A stretch of DNA of 64,000 nucleotides from Herpetospermum pedunculosum (GCA_028017165.1 CM051528.1:16806302-16870301); one strand, 5' to 3'; positions 9,403 through 22,447 are shown, counted from the first letter of the stretch. The notes: generated by a model not told the origin, from the sequence alone. A program made the numbers and translations.

Positions 9403-12339
9403 CTAACTACTAGCTATAGGGAAGATCACACCAGCATCTAACCATTTTATTATTTCCTTTTTAACTACCTCTTTCATAGAGGGGTTCAGCCTACGTTGGT
9501 GATCTACTCGGGGTGTATGCTCTTCCTCTAGTATAATCTTATGCATGCAATAGGAAGGGCTAATGCCCCTAATGTCAGCAATAGTCCATGCAATAGCCTT
9601 CCTATGTTGTTTAAGTAATAAAATCAGCTCAACCTCATGCTTCTCACTTAATTTAGATGAAATAATTACAGGCAGAGTCTCATTACTTCCTAAATATGCA
9701 TACTTAAGATGTGTGGGCAGTGGTTTCAATTCTAAGACAGGTGGATGCTCAATGGATGGTTTTAAAGGATTCAAGGATCTGTCAGTTAAGTCATTAGTCA
9801 TACAAACATGCTGTATCCTATCTACAGGTATATCCATTATCTCAGAAACATTTAAATCAGTTAAATCTAATTCTACATAATTATTAGCATGCTTAGTCAA
9901 TAATTCATGCTCCAGCTGTTCTTCCATTAGTGAGTCTACAATGTCCATGCTAGCACAAGATTCAGAGTCAGAGGGGTACCTTAAGGCTTTATAAACACTA
10001 AATTTGACCTCCTCATCATGAACCCTCATAGTGAGCTCACCTTTCTGGACATCTATCAGGGCCCTACCTGTGGCTAGAAATGGTCTGCCTAATAGGATGG
10101 GGACCTCCTTGTCTGCTTCATAATCCAGGATAATGAAATCTGCAAGGAAAATAAACTTGTCAACCTTTACAAGAATATCCTCAATCTTACCTTCAGGGTA
10201 GGCTATGGATCTGTCTGCTAGTTGTAAAGTGACAGTGGTTGGACGTGCTTCTCCTATTCCTAGCTGGCGGAATAGTGATAGGGGCATGAGGTTTATGCTG
10301 GCTCCCAGGTCACAAAGAGCTCTGCCCACGTGCTTGCCTCCTAGCTCTACAGGTAAGGTGAAGGAACCAGGATCCTTCTCCTTCTTGGGTAGCTTGTTCT
10401 GGAGTATGGCACTGCACTCCTCAGTGAGATTTACTGTTTCAAACTCACCAATTATTTTCTTGTTAGTGATAATATCCTTTAAAAACATAACATAGGAAGG
10501 CATAGACTGTAAAACTTCTACAAAAGGAATATTCACATGCACTTGTTTAAGAATTTCTAAAAATTTGTTAAAGTGCACTTCCTGTTCTTGTTTTTTCTTT
10601 AGCCTTCGAGGAAATGGAGGTGGTGGCACATATGCAGGCACTTCAGGTCGCCTCAGGATAGGTGGAGGCCTTGGGATTTCTTCTATCTCTTCTATGATTG
10701 GCTCCAGCCTTGATCCTGATGTGCTTGTTGGTGGTGGACCTTGGTTTGGCAGAGACTCCAGTGGAGCACTAGACTCATTGTTCTCTACTCTCTTTGGTGT
10801 TTCTTTGGTGTTGCTCACCAATGGTCTCCCACTTCTGAGTTCAATTGCTTGAACTTGCTCTTTACCATCTCTCCTTGGTACTTCAGTGTCAGCAGGTAGT
10901 CTACCTTGGGGCCTGCTTTTGAGTTCATTAGCTAATTGCCCTATCTGGTTCTCTAGGCTCCTAAGAGTAGCTTGCTGAATCTGTAGAGTGGCATCATTCT
11001 TGGCTATGTATTCCTTAAGTAAGTTTTCTACAGAAGACCCTACAGGTTGGTTGTATGGTTTTTGATACATGGATTGGTTATGTTGGGGAGTGAAACCAGG
11101 TGTTCCACTCGGTCTTGGCTGGTTAGGAGCTTGGTTAGCATTCTGCTGGCCACCCCATGAAAGGTTTGGGTGGTTCCTCCAACCAGGATTGTAAGTGTTG
11201 GAATAGGGGTTGTTCCTAGGCTGCTGCTGGCTTCCAATATAGCAGACTGAGGCTGGATTCCCAGGGCAGTATTCATACAGGTGCCCTTCCCCACAGAATC
11301 CACAGATAAGTGTCTCACCTTGACTTGGTTGGGTGCCCATTGACATGGCTGTGGCGGTGTTGACACTAGTTTGGAGATTGGCTTGAGCCATTTGCTTGAC
11401 TAGGTTGGTCAGGGCGCTTATTTGGCTACTCATGGCATTGAGTGCGTCCTTGTCTTGAGCCCTAGTTGGCTCAACTGGATCATCTGACCACCTACAGTGA
11501 GATGCTGAGATCTTCTCCAAGATCTCATAGGCTTCGTTATAACTTTTGGACAACATGGAACCACCAACAGATGAATTTAGTACTTGTCTGGTGCTGGGGT
11601 TACATCCTTTGAAAAATACCTCTATTTGGATGCACCATGGAATGCCATGGTGCGGACACTTAAGAAGAAGGTCCTTGAACCTTGTCCAAGCTTCGTGAAG
11701 AGACTCATTCTCAGCTTGTTTGAACTTGATTATATCATCACGAAAGGTAGAATTCCTATCAGGTGGGAAGTATTTGACTAGGAATTTCTCTGCCAAGTCT
11801 GTCCAATTGAGGACTGATCCAGAGGGTAATGAGTTTAACCACGTCTTTGCTTTGTCCCTCAAAGAGTAAGGGAAGAGGTAGAGCCTCAAGGCTTCTTGGG
11901 AAACTCCAGGGATGATGAATGTATCACTGACTCCTAGGACGTTTCTAAGATGGTTGTGGGGATCCTCATTTTCCACTCCAAAGAATTGTCCCACAGTGGA
12001 CAACATTTGGAACATCACTGGCTTTAACTCGAATGAGTTGGCAGTAATTTCAGGACGAATTATGCTGGGGTTCAGCTCCCCAGGCATAGGTACTAGGTAT
12101 GAGAGAATGGCACTATCCTTATCATTCGCTATTTCGATGGGATTGCGAGTGACAGGCACCGGATTTGGAACTAATCTATCCATTTCTTCTTGATCGAATT
12201 GCGGAGGAATTGCGGTTCCCGCAATTATTGAAGGTATAGAGGGTTGGTCAAAGAGACGTTTCTTGACTCTATTTCAGGCTCTAAATAATCTCTCAGGCTC
12301 AGGATTGAACTCTAGATCACTACTTGAAGACTCATTCAT
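9403..12339 (-). pseudogene. ATH-2 gag and protease with two nonsense codons
   Basis: The frame begins at the ATG at 12337-12339, shared with ATH-1. It meets a TGA at 12274-12276 where ATH-3 has an Arg codon, and ends at a TAG at 9403-9405 where ATH-3 has Gln. Between the stops 926 codons are open. They include the gag domain (AKTWLNSLPSGSVLNWTDL, FFKGCNPSTRQ), a zinc knuckle of spacing CX2CX3HX4C (CGFCGEGHLYEYC), a proline-rich linker, and a retropepsin-like site ALCDLGASINLMPLSLF. A gag start after the TGA, at the Met ending at 12183, would lose about 50 residues. Confidence 0.9.
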
Positions 12340-12444
12340 AAACTAACCCAATTGTACCTGCAAAAGAAATGAAAATAGATCAGCTTCAATAGATAATAAA
12401 CTTGGTGTTTCAAACTTAACAAACTTCGTTTTCACTAAACTAAA

Positions 12445-12462
12445 TCCCCGGCAGCGGCGCCA
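12445..12462 (-). other. ATH-2 primer binding site, tRNA-Asp type
   Basis: The minus-strand TGGCGCCGCTGCCGGGGA lies six bases inside the 5' LTR. It matches the complement of the plant tRNA-Asp 3' end with one difference that I know of (GCTGCC for GTTGCC). tRNA-Asp priming is typical of Athila. Confidence 0.85.
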
Positions 12463-12468
12463 AAAACT

Positions 12469-14185
12469 TGTTGCGTGCTCAATGTGTAAAATAAATAAGC
12501 AATAAGAGAGAGAGAGGACTCAGAACATGCAAGCATACATGATCTTATAGCAAGTAGTAAGTATTTTTTCATTCGTTTTCCCACAGAGATTTATTATTAG
12601 CTACTCGTGAAGTGTAATGTTAAGAAAGAATGGGTGGATTTGAAGGGGTAGACTTGGTTTTAAAATTCCTATTTATTGCTGAATATATAAAAGGTAGCAA
12701 CATAAACAAGTGCAAGTCAATGGTAAACGCAAAATGTAAAGAGAGAGAATTAAAGAACGAAGAGAAAAGTAGTCAAGCAGAATTTTTAACTTAGCAGAAT
12801 TGCGAGAACAGCAATTCTACCGCAATGTTACTAACAGCGAAAGTGTGTAAAATGGAGAAACAAGGGCTACTAACGACTCCTCTATAGGCATTTTCATACG
12901 ATTCTCAAGCATTGGATCAACTCACTATGCATCAAACTAACTCAATCTCATGTATCTTCCGATTTCATGCATTAGATTCTTTAGTTTACTCATGTCCAAG
13001 TAAGGTCTTAAGCATCTTGTTAAAGCAGAAAGTTATGGTTTGTACTAGGAAAACGCCTATTCCTAGGTCATTTTCTGGCTACCTTGAAAGGCTAGCATGA
13101 GTGTATGACTCTGAACTCTTACTCCTTCCAGAGGTTAGGAGTTCTTTGGACAAAATGGATGGCCAATCGAAATTGCCCGTGGGATGAAGCTTACATACAA
13201 TCAATGCATTCGAGAGCTATCCTACATGCTTGGTTCACGTTTTTTAGCCTATAGTATTGTCATTAGCATGCCCCTATGTGACTTAGTTACTCATGGATAT
13301 AGAGAGAACATAAATATTAGATAAAGTAGGCATGCTCAGAAGAGAAATAAACTTAAAACAGCAAGGCAAAACAGGAAACAACAAAGACAAGAAACCGTGA
13401 ATTAATGAATTGTGCTTTAATTAATCGATTGTTGGGATGAACAAAGGGAAACTTAAAGTGAATAACATAAAGGCAGAAAGCAACGAAATGTAATGAACTA
13501 GCTAATAGAAAAGAAACACAACAAAACAGTGCTGAAAATGAGAAATAGAAGACAGAAAGCAGTAAGTTGAGCGTGCTCGCTTCGTCGCAAATGCCTCGGC
13601 TGAAAGGAGAAAAAGAGTAGCCTTGCTTGGATGAATCCAATCAGGAGAGAAGATGAATCTTCTCTCCTTCCTATCAGATTGTCGACTCCAACAGCTAAGC
13701 TTTCCAACCGAACAGACGGAAGAGAAAAACAGGAGAAAAGATGGAGCTGCGAAGAGACTTCTACGCTTTCGGATGATGATCAAACCCTCTACTTTGACCC
13801 CCTTTTATAGTAATCTGCAGGTGCGTTTGGGCCAAGGAGAACCATCCATCCTCAACGTCGTACTTCAAAATGGATGGAGGAGAAAGAACGAATCCCTGAA
13901 ATAACGGAATATAACAGAAAAAGATCAGCCAACTTACGGATTTCACTTAAAACATTGCTGTTTTAGCAATGTTTCCGCAATGCTGCCGCAATGCACTTTT
14001 TCATTCTTTTAGCTTCGTTTTTCACCCCCTTTCTTTCCTTTTGTACATAAGTCCTAATTTAGCTACCTTCTTCTAATTCTCATATATAAGTATAGGTTTA
14101 AGCTAAATCCTCTCAAAAACACCTAAGAGTGTACATCTTTCTATGGAAAACAAGTCCTAAAAAGGTCACTTTTGGAGACGTAACA
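12469..14185 (-). repeat. ATH-2 5' LTR
   Basis: This is a 1717-base LTR. Its minus-strand promoter has TATAAAAG at 13802-13809. It differs from the left LTR at only a few sites, showing recent insertion. Confidence 0.94.
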
Positions 14186-14190
14186 GCTAT
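14186..14190. repeat. Target-site duplication GCTAT, right copy, of ATH-2
   Basis: It follows the LTR end GACGTAACA and matches 1430-1434. Confidence 0.95.
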
Positions 14191-15157
14191 CCTACATGCT
14201 TGGTTCACGTGTTTTAGCCTATAGTATTGTCATTAGCATGCCCCTATGTGACTTAGTTACTCATGGATGTAGAGAGAACAGAAATAATAGATGAAGTAGA
14301 CATGCTTAGAAGAAAATGAAAGACAAAACAGCAAGGAAAAACAGTAGGCAGAGAAGGTAAAGACAAAGTGTGAAATGATGAATTGTGCTTTGATTAATCA
14401 ATTGTTTGAATGAACAAATGAAAACTTAAAGTGATTAACATAAAGACAGAAAGCAACGAAATGGAATGGTTTGACTAATGGAAAAGAAATAACAACAAAA
14501 CGGTGCTGGAAATGAAAAGTAAAGACAGAAAGCAGTAAAATGAGCTTGATCGCCTCGTCGCAAACGCCTCGGCTGAAGGGAGAGAAAGGTAAGCCTTGCT
14601 TGGATGAATCCAATCAGGAGAGAAGATGAATCTTCTCTCCTTCCTATCAGATTGTCGACTCCAACAGCTGAACCTCTCAAACCAACAGACGGAGAAGGGA
14701 AAGAATGGAAAAGACTGCGCTGCGAAGAGACTTCTACGCTTTCGGATGATGATTAAACCTTCCTCTTTGACCTCCTTTTATAGTATTCTGCAGGTGCGAT
14801 TGGGCCAAGGAGAACCACATCCTCAACGTCGTACTTCAAAATGGATGGAGGAGAAAGAACGAATCCCTGAAATAACGGATCACAACAGAAAAAGGTTAGC
14901 CAACTTACGAATTTCACTTGAAACATTGCGGTTTTAGGAATGTTTCCGCAATGCTTCCGCAATGCACAGTTTTCATTCTTTTAACTTCCTTTTTCATTCC
15001 TTTTCTTTCCTTTTGCATACAAGTCCTAATTTAGCTTCCTTCTTCTAATTCTTATATATAAGCATAAGTTTAAGCTAAATCCTATCAAAAACACCTAAGA
15101 GTGCACATCTTTCTATGGAAAACAAGTCCTAAATTAGTCACTTTTGGAGACGTAACA
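14191..15157 (-). repeat. ATH-1 3' LTR, second part
   Basis: It continues the LTR broken at 1434, from CCTACATGCTTGG to GGAGACGTAACA, and matches 37917-38875. The minus-strand TATAAAAG is at 14775-14782. The segment lacks a few bases near 14817 (CATCCATCC shortened) relative to the sister LTR. Confidence 0.93.
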
Positions 15158-15172
15158 CACCCCCAAACTTAA
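15158..15172 (-). other. ATH-1 polypurine tract
   Basis: Minus-strand TTAAGTTTGGGGGTG is adjacent to the LTR and identical to the ATH-2 tract. Confidence 0.85.
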
Positions 15173-16606
15173 GGTTTTGCTCGTCCTCGAGCAAACTAAG
15201 GACTTACTTAGGCTGCTGTTTTATCTTCTCTAACCACTTGCTGACTCCCCTAAGTTCCTATCTAAAGCAGTGCTGTCCTGTGACACATTTCTAAGTTTAC
15301 AACTACCCTCTTATTTTGCTTCTTCTGACTTCGCATGCCTAATGCTCCTACTGTCTCATTAACTCCCTACGACTGATCTACTTGCTTTCGTCATATCGTG
15401 CAACTATCCCTAAGGTTTCAAATTCTACCTAGCTTTACCCCAGACTCAGTACATGCTTCTAGTTTTTACTTTTGAGCTACCTAGGATTCCTTAGAGTCAT
15501 GCCAGTCTTAGTATTAACAGTGACAGTAGTACATTTAAAGAACAACCTAAACCCTGGCATCACTACATTGGACATACATTCATCTCCCTAAACAACCCTA
15601 CAAGCTACAACTTTGCGCTCAGCTAATTGAGGATCAGAGTTCTTTTTAATCAGGACATCTAAGCCACAAAGTTGCAACTTCTAGGTATACATTCTTCTTC
15701 CCTATTTCTTCCTTTTTTCTTTCTTACATTGGTGGAGCCTCTCCTTTGGTTGCCTTTTGATGCAATGCCACTTGTGGGTTACACACTTGGCACTGATTAC
15801 TCAGCAACCTTAGAGAGACACCCCTCTTTATTCTATTTTTCACTTTTTTTTTTTTCAGTTCATCATTTTTGTAAAGGAGAAGAAGAATGCTTATGCTTTA
15901 AGGGAGAGAGGAATGTTCCTAGGCCTAGGGTGGCCTCCCCCAAACTTAAACTACTCATTGTCCCCAATGAGTGTCTGAGGTGGCACACCCCCAAACTTGT
16001 CCTAGAAGCATCTAGTCTAAGGTCAAACAAAGAGAATTTAAAAGCCCTAGGCATAGACAGAATATTCTAAAAGCAAACATCACAGCAGCAGAAATTTATA
16101 AAAACAGGCAGGGAAGGACTTAAAGCTACGCATGCTGAGCAATTTTAAGAGGCTAATTTAAACTATCAAAGGTGTCTTATAGCACTCATCCAGCATGCAT
16201 TTAGAATAGCTATATAAGGTAGTCAAGATAGCAGCAAAAGACAAAATTTAAACAGAACCAGCCTAGCTAAACAGTCAGTCAAAAACATGCATTTACTAAT
16301 AAAAATTGCGGATTCCGCAATTATTTCGCAATGGATACAGGACAGATATATCAGTGATCAAGGCCCCTATGCATGCTCTTTCCAGTCATTTAAGCTATAC
16401 AAAAAGGAAAATAAACTAATCTACCTATTCAGATACCATCTAACTACACTCAACAAATTTAAACAACAAAAATAAAGAACTAAAAACAGATCAAAATTTA
16501 ACTCAAAACAGCAGAATTCACATGGTTCAACAAACAGCAGTTTGATTATTATTTTTTTTCTTTTAGGGAACAGAAATACTCCCTTGAGTGCTTATCAATC
16601 TAGCAC
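15173..16606 (-). other. ATH-1 3' non-coding region
   Basis: It is colinear with 3156-4591. It contains the stem-loop CTCATTG/CAATGAG at 15954-15971, the internal PPT-like sequence near 15986, the CCTAGGCCTAGG palindrome near 15920, and a CCGCAA cluster near 16310-16330. No gene is credible here. Confidence 0.75.
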
Positions 16607-18382
16607 TCAGATGTCATCATCATCATCCTTCTGTGGTCTTGGAGGCGCCCATAGAGTCAGTAGGTCCGTGGGGAACTCAGGGAAGATGCAGCCTAATTGG
16701 TCAGCGACATCTTTATCCCTTGCCTGCGCATATGTGGCCCATTGCGCAATCTTCTTTTGCAGATCCATCAGACAGGCCATTGACAGAGACTGAGCAGCAG
16801 CCAGGCCATCTAGCTCGAACTCCATGTTCCCCTTCCTTCGCATCCTCAAGGCAGTAGGCACCTCCAGGTGCCCCGTGTAGGCCAGCTGCCTCTCCATCCT
16901 CTCGATTGGAACCCCTGCACGTAAGCAGAGCTTAGTAATTGTATTAGGAAAGAAAAGTGGACCCTTACCCTTTTTGGCGCAGTCAGCGATTGAGGCTGCA
17001 ATGACCTCGCCCACATTGATTGTGAGGCCCCTCATGATCGCATAGACCAACAACGATCTGCCTTGGTTGATGGTGGTCTCGTGGGTTACTGGGGACAGCT
17101 TCCTCCGCACGAAGGAAAACCAGACAGCTGCCTTGGCTGTGAGGGTAGCACTCATCAGGGTGTGCTTCCCATTGCGTGAAACTGTCCACGCTGCCTCAGG
17201 TTGGCCAATGATCTGAATTGCTTCCTCCAGGACAGCTTCTGTTGGCTCATCAATGATCCTGGCATAGTCAGTGTGCTTTTGTCCCTTGAGGCCATAGGCT
17301 TCATTGATTGCCTTAGCTGAGAAATCCACCTCGACTCCTCTGACCACAGATAGGCCATCCTCAGGGTTCATCAAATTGGCGTAAAAATCATACACCATGC
17401 TGGAGTAGGCGGGGATGGGCGGTCTGCACAGCTCTTCCCAGCCATGATTTGTGATCCCTGCGCGCAAGAATTGCGGCAGGTCTGCTAGCGCGTCGAGGAA
17501 CCCTTTCTCGTGCAGCAGGTCCCTCTTCCTTAACTCAGTGCCTCTGGACTCAGCATCAGAGGACACATACCTCACAGATTGAGGCTCATCTTCAGGGTAC
17601 AGCTTGGCTTTCCCCTTGTCCTTTGCCCTGGCTGATTCAGCAGCCTCGATCTTGAGCTTCTTCGGGGAAGGCTCAGTACTAACCTTCTTTGATGAAGGCT
17701 CACCCCTGGCTTTCTTTTTCTTGGTCTTCTTCGATGCTTTTGGCCGTTTGGCCTTGACAACCTTGGCGGCTTTCTTTCTTAATCTCGCCTTGGTTGTGAT
17801 CTGTTGGAGGCAATCCCCCAATGTCTCCTCCATCGAATCATCCCCCTGCGCTGGGCTCTCGGGGCTGACTTCCCTCAAAGGAGAGAAGACCTCTTCTTCT
17901 TCAGCTTCTTCACCGCCCTACGCCGATTCTTGATGCTCTGCATCTGGGATTTCAGGTTCAGGCGTCTGGGAGATGGGTGATGCTTCAGGGCTCTGCGGCG
18001 GTGGAGATGGTTCAGAGCTCTGTGGCGACGGAGATGGTTCAGGGCTTCGCGCCGGTGGAGATGGGGAATGGCTTTGCCTGGCCGTCGCGTAGGATGGACG
18101 ACCACTCTCTCGACTCTCCACAGAGGGAGTCTTCTTCTTGATTGCTGCGTCAGCCACAGCCATACTCCACTTCCTCTTCTTGGGCGTTCCTGCTGGTTCA
18201 GATGGTCCAGCAGGGATCTCCGTCACTACCTTCCACTTCTTCTTGCGGACAGGGAGCTTGGGAAGGCGTTCGGTTCGTGCGGCTTCAGCATCCGCCAAGG
18301 CAAGGAGTGCCTCTCTCGCAGCAATCTCAGCGTCGTCGGCCTTCTTCTTGGAGGCAGATCTCTCAGCTCTTGTTAGCACCAT
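16607..18382 (-). pseudogene. ATH-1 ORF2 with one amber codon
   Basis: The frame runs from ATG 18380-18382 to the end at 16607, in one frame over 592 codons, broken only by TAG at 17918-17920 where ATH-2 has CAG (Gln). The order of regions is as in ATH-2: charged Ala-rich start, Ser-Pro-rich stretch, Lys-rich patch, and a conserved domain with AYSSMVYDFYANL and VDFSAKAINEAYGL. The 54-base GT-AG segment is at 16915-16968. The stop separates the low-complexity N-terminal third from the conserved domain. Translation from an internal Met at 17878 could in principle give a 423-residue protein. Confidence 0.88.
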
Positions 18383-18510
18383 GGTGGAATCGTAGAAATC
18401 TGGCAAGAGGGAGTGCAGAGGAAGAAGGAGAGAGCTTTCTTGGAGTTCAGTGAATAGGGGAAGCGTATGGGCCATCGCTATCTTAACGGCTATTTGTAAT
18501 GATGGAAATC

Positions 18511-18567
18511 CCAACGGCTATTTCTGTTGTGGATTCAGTAAATCTTTCGCAATTAAATGGCCGTTGG
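18511..18567 (-). promoter_or_regulatory. Conserved inverted repeat before ORF2 (ATH-1)
   Basis: CCAACGG at 18511-18517 pairs with CCGTTGG at 18561-18567. The inner stem is weaker than in the other copies (GTTGTGGATTC against GAATCTTTCGCAA). It sits 128 bases before the ORF2 start, the same position as in ATH-2. Confidence 0.5.
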
Positions 18568-18832
18568 AGATTTCTTCGTTTCAAATGCCCATATTTCTTC
18601 AACGTAATCTTTGATTTGGCCCAATATCTTCCCCGATTTTTAATCCAGGATTCATCTCCTTGATTCCCTCTATCGATCCCCTATTAAAAGAAATAAAATC
18701 AACATCAAATTCGTAATTAAAATCACAAAAAAATATACACAAATCGTAACCGAAAGAATAGCAAAAAATAAACTAAGGCATAGCCTCGCATGGACGAGCA
18801 CAATGATCACTCGTCCTCTCTCGCTCTCATTT

Positions 18833-20633
18833 TCACGTTTCAGTCAAGAGGAAGGCCGAGAGAGTCTTCACATCTCCTTCCTCATAATAATGCTTCAATC
18901 GTGCACCATTAACCATGAACGGTTGCCCTTGCTGCAGGTTCCTAATCTCGATTGCACTATGAACAAACACGTTAGTTATTACAAAAGGACCTGACCATCT
19001 GGACTTAAGTTTGCCTGGAAATAATCTCAACCTTGAGTTAAATAACAAGACAAGTTGGCCTTTCTTAAAGTCCTTAATCCTAAGTCTACTATCATGCCAA
19101 ATCTTAGTCTTTTCCTTATACATTTTAGCATTTTCATAGGACATATGTCTAAGCTCATCAAGCTCATGTAATTGCAGAGACCGCAATGTTCCCGCATCGG
19201 TCACGCAATAATTCAGTTCTTTCAAGGCCCAAAATGCTTTAATTTCTAATTTGAATGGTAAGTGACATGCTTTGCCATACACAAGTCTATAAGGAGACAT
19301 ACCTAGGGGTGTCTTATACGCAGTCCTATATGCCCAAAGTGCATCCTCGAGTTTAAAAGACCAATCTTTACTATTGGGTTTGACCACTTTTTCGAGTATG
19401 TTTTTAATCTCCCTATTTGAAATTTCAGCTTGGCCATTCGAATGTGGGTGATAAGGGGTGGCTACTCTATGTCTAACATTGTATTTAGCCAACACTTTTT
19501 CCATAGCTTTATTAATAAAGTGTGTCCCTTCATCACTAATTATAGCACGAGGTGTACCAAACCTAGTAAAAATATGTCTATTAAGGAATTTAATGACTGT
19601 CTTGGCATCATTGTTTGGACATGCTATGGCTTCTACCCACTTAGACACATAGTCTACCGCTACAAGTATGTAAAGGTTACCTGATGATGGGGGAAATGGT
19701 CCCATGAAATCAATGCCCCACACATCAAAGAGCTCCAACTCTAGGATGTAAGTGAGAGGCATCTCATCCTTTCGACTAAGGTTACCTGTTCTCTGGCATT
19801 CGTCACAGCTGTGTGCGTATTCGTGGGCATCCTTGAAGATCGTGGGCCAATAGTAGCCACTCTGGAACACCTTTGCAGCTGTCCTTTGGCCACCAAAATG
19901 TCCACCATAGGGGGCTGTATGGCAGTGCTGCAGCACAGACTTCGCCTCAGCAGCTGACACACATTTCCTTAGTAAACCGTCTGCACATGTCTTGTAGAGT
20001 GTAGGATCGTCCCATATGAACTTCCTAGCTTCATGCAAGAACCTCTTCTTTTCTTGTCCTCCCTTGAAAGTTGGTAGTACCTGCGATGCAAGGAAGTTAG
20101 CAATGTCAGCAAACCAAGGTTCCTCATCGTTATCACGATGTGCTAATACAAAGACATGCTCATCGATAAAGGCATCAGAAATTACGGTTTCCGCAATGTT
20201 ATCGCAATTATGTTGCAATCTGGAAAGATGATCCGCAACCACATTTTCACAGCCTTTCTTATCTCTAATGTCCAGATCAAACTCTTGCAGCAGCAATACC
20301 CATCTAATCAACCTAGGCTTAGCATCAGCCTTCCTCATAAGGTACTTTAGTGCAGAGTGATCTGTATACACGATTGTTCTAGTGCCTACAATGTAATTCC
20401 TAAACTTCTCACAGGCAAACACTACAGCTAGCATCTCCTTCTCAGTGGTTGTGTAATTACATTGTGCCTCATTAAGTGTCTTACTAGCATAGTATACAGG
20501 GTGTGTTAGTTTGTCAATCTTTTGTCCTAGCATAACCCCTACAGCATAGTCACTTGCATCACATAACATCTCAAATGGGAGGTCCCAATTTGGTCCTACT
20601 ATAATAGGTGCTTTGACTAATGCTTCCTTAAGG
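18833..20633 (-). pseudogene. ATH-1 pol, downstream half: RNase H and integrase
   Basis: The frame is open from the ATH-3 junction down to 18833. It covers the end of RT, RNase H (MLCDASDYAVGVMLGQ), the RNase H-integrase linker with a CCGCAA/TTGCGG motif near 20182-20215, the HHCC finger (HCHTAPYGGH, CDECQRTG), the DDE core (GIDFMGP, SDEGTHF, NGQAEISNRE) and the tail TLSAFLLTET. It is separated from its upstream half (33360-34129) by the 12.7-kb ATH-3 insertion. No promoter of its own is evident, so it is a remnant. Confidence 0.92.
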
Positions 20634-20638
20634 GTTGT
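20634..20638. repeat. Target-site duplication GTTGT, left copy, of ATH-3
   Basis: GTTGT precedes the LTR start TGTTAAGTCTCC at 20639 and recurs at 33355-33359. Confidence 0.94.
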
Positions 20639-22318
20639 TGTTAAGTCTCCAAAAGTGACTTATGTAGGACTTATGTAGCTTAGAAAGATGCACACTCTTA
20701 GGTGTTTTTGATAGGATTTAGCTTAAACCTATGCTTATATATGAGAATTAAGAGAAGGTAGCTAAATTAGGACTTGTGTGCAAAAGGAAAGAAAAGGAAT
20801 GAAAACCGAAGGAAAAGAATGAAAAAAGCACATTGCGATAGCATTGCGGAAACATTGCTGAAACCGCAATGTTTCAAGTGAAAACCGTAAGTTGACTGAT
20901 CTTTTTCTGTTAAATTCCGTTATTTCAGGGATTCGGTCTTTCTCCTCCATCCATTTTGAAGTACGACGTTGAAGATTGATGGTTCTCCTTGGCCCAAACG
21001 CACCTGCAGATTACTATAAAAGGGGGTCAAAGTCGAGGGTTCAATCATCATCCGAAAGCGTAGAAGTCTTCTCGCAGCTCCATCTTTTCTCCTGTCATTC
21101 TTCTCTGTCTGTTGGTGTGAGAGTCTCAGCTGTTGGAATCGACAATCTGATAGGACCAAGCAAAGCTATTCTTTCATCCCCTTCAGCCGAGGCATCTGCA
21201 ACTAGGCGTTCACGCTCGTTTTTATGCTTTCTGTCTTTATTTCCATTTTCCAGCTTTAGTTTGTCGTTGTGTCCTTTCTTGTAACTAGATCAGTCCATTT
21301 CGTTGTGTTCTGTCTTTCTGTTATGCACTTTAAGTTCCTCTTCTTGTCCATTCAAACAATCAAGTAATCAAAGCATAGTTAGTATTTCACAAGTTTTCCA
21401 GCTTCTGCTGCTACGGTTTTTCCTTACTGTTTTAAGTATATTTCTCTTCTAATCATGTTTCCTTCATCTCTTATTTCTGTTTACCCCATATCCATGAGTA
21501 ACTAAGTCGCATAGGGGCATGCTAATGACAATACTATAGGCTAAAAAACGTGAACCAAGCATGTAAGATAGCTCTCGAAGCATTGATTGTATGTAAGCTT
21601 CATCCCACGGGCAATTTCGATTGGCCATCCATTTTGTCCAAAGAACTCCTAACCTCTGGAAGGAGTAAGAGTTCAGAGTCATACACTCATGCTAGCCTTT
21701 CAAGGTAGCCAGAAAATGACCTAGGAATAGGCGTTTTCCTAGTACAAACCATAACTTTCTGCTTTAACAAGATGCTTAAGACCTTACTTGGACATGAGTA
21801 AACTAAAGAATCTAATGCATGGAATCGGACGATACATGAGATTGAGTGAGTTTGATGCGTAGTGAGTTGATCCAATGCTTGAGAAGCGTGAGAAAATGCC
21901 TATAGAGGAGTCATTAGTAGCCCTTGTTTCTCCATTTTACACACTTTCGCTGTTATTAAAATTGCGGTAGAATTGTTGTTCCCGCAATTCTGCTTAAGTT
22001 ACAATTCTGTCTAGCTGTTTTTGTCTTCGTTTATTACTCTCGTCTCTTTTCATTTGAGTTTAACTTTGACTTGCATTTGTTTATGTTGCTACCCTCTACG
22101 TATTCAGTAGGAAATAGACAATTTAAAACCAATTCTACCCCATCAAATCCACCCCTTCTTTCTTAACTTTACACTTCATGAATAGCTTATAATAAATCTC
22201 TGTGGGAAAACGAATGAAAAAATACTTACTACTTGCTATAGGATCATGTATGTTTGCATGTTCTGAGTGCTCTCTCTATCTTATTGCCTAATTATTTTAA
22301 CACATTGAGCACGCAACA
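20639..22318 (+). repeat. ATH-3 5' LTR
   Basis: A 1680-base LTR from TGTTAAGTC to GCACGCAACA. TATAAAAG at 21015-21022 marks the promoter. Dense TTGCGG/CCGCAA motifs lie upstream of the promoter (20831-20873) and in U5 (21960-21990). It lacks nine bases (near 21151) that the 3' LTR has. Confidence 0.95.
21015..21022 (+). promoter_or_regulatory. TATA box of the ATH-3 LTR promoter
   Basis: TATAAAAG lies about 375 bases into the LTR, followed by purine-rich sequence. The same box exists at 32042-32049 (3' LTR) and 43319-43326 (ATH-0), and on the minus strand in ATH-1 and ATH-2. The transcript would start some 30 bases downstream. Confidence 0.7.
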
Positions 22319-22324
22319 AGTTTT

Positions 22325-22342
22325 TGGCGCCGCTGCCGGGGA
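22325..22342 (+). other. ATH-3 primer binding site, tRNA-Asp type
   Basis: TGGCGCCGCTGCCGGGGA lies six bases after the LTR, the same sequence as in ATH-1 and ATH-2. Confidence 0.87.
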
Positions 22343-22447
22343 TTTATTTAAGTGAAAACGAAGTTTGTTAAGTTTGAAACACCGAGCTTATTGTCTATTG
22401 TAACTAATCTAGTTTCATTTCTTTTTCAGGTACCATCGGGTTAGTTT

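Larger units (their letters stand above)
1435..14185 (-). mobile_element. ATH-2: complete Athila-like element inside the ATH-1 LTR
   Basis: It is 12.75 kb long with LTRs at 1435-3140 and 12469-14185, and exact GCTAT duplications at 1430-1434 and 14186-14190. Reading on the minus strand, the order is PBS 12445-12462, gag-protease 9403-12339, RT to integrase 6826-9402, spacer with inverted repeat, ORF2 4592-6373, 3' non-coding sequence, and PPT 3141-3155. The LTRs are very similar to each other, with a handful of substitutions and one roughly 12-base indel near 2630 versus 13660. Two in-frame stops in gag-pol make it non-autonomous, but ORF2 is intact. Confidence 0.95.
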
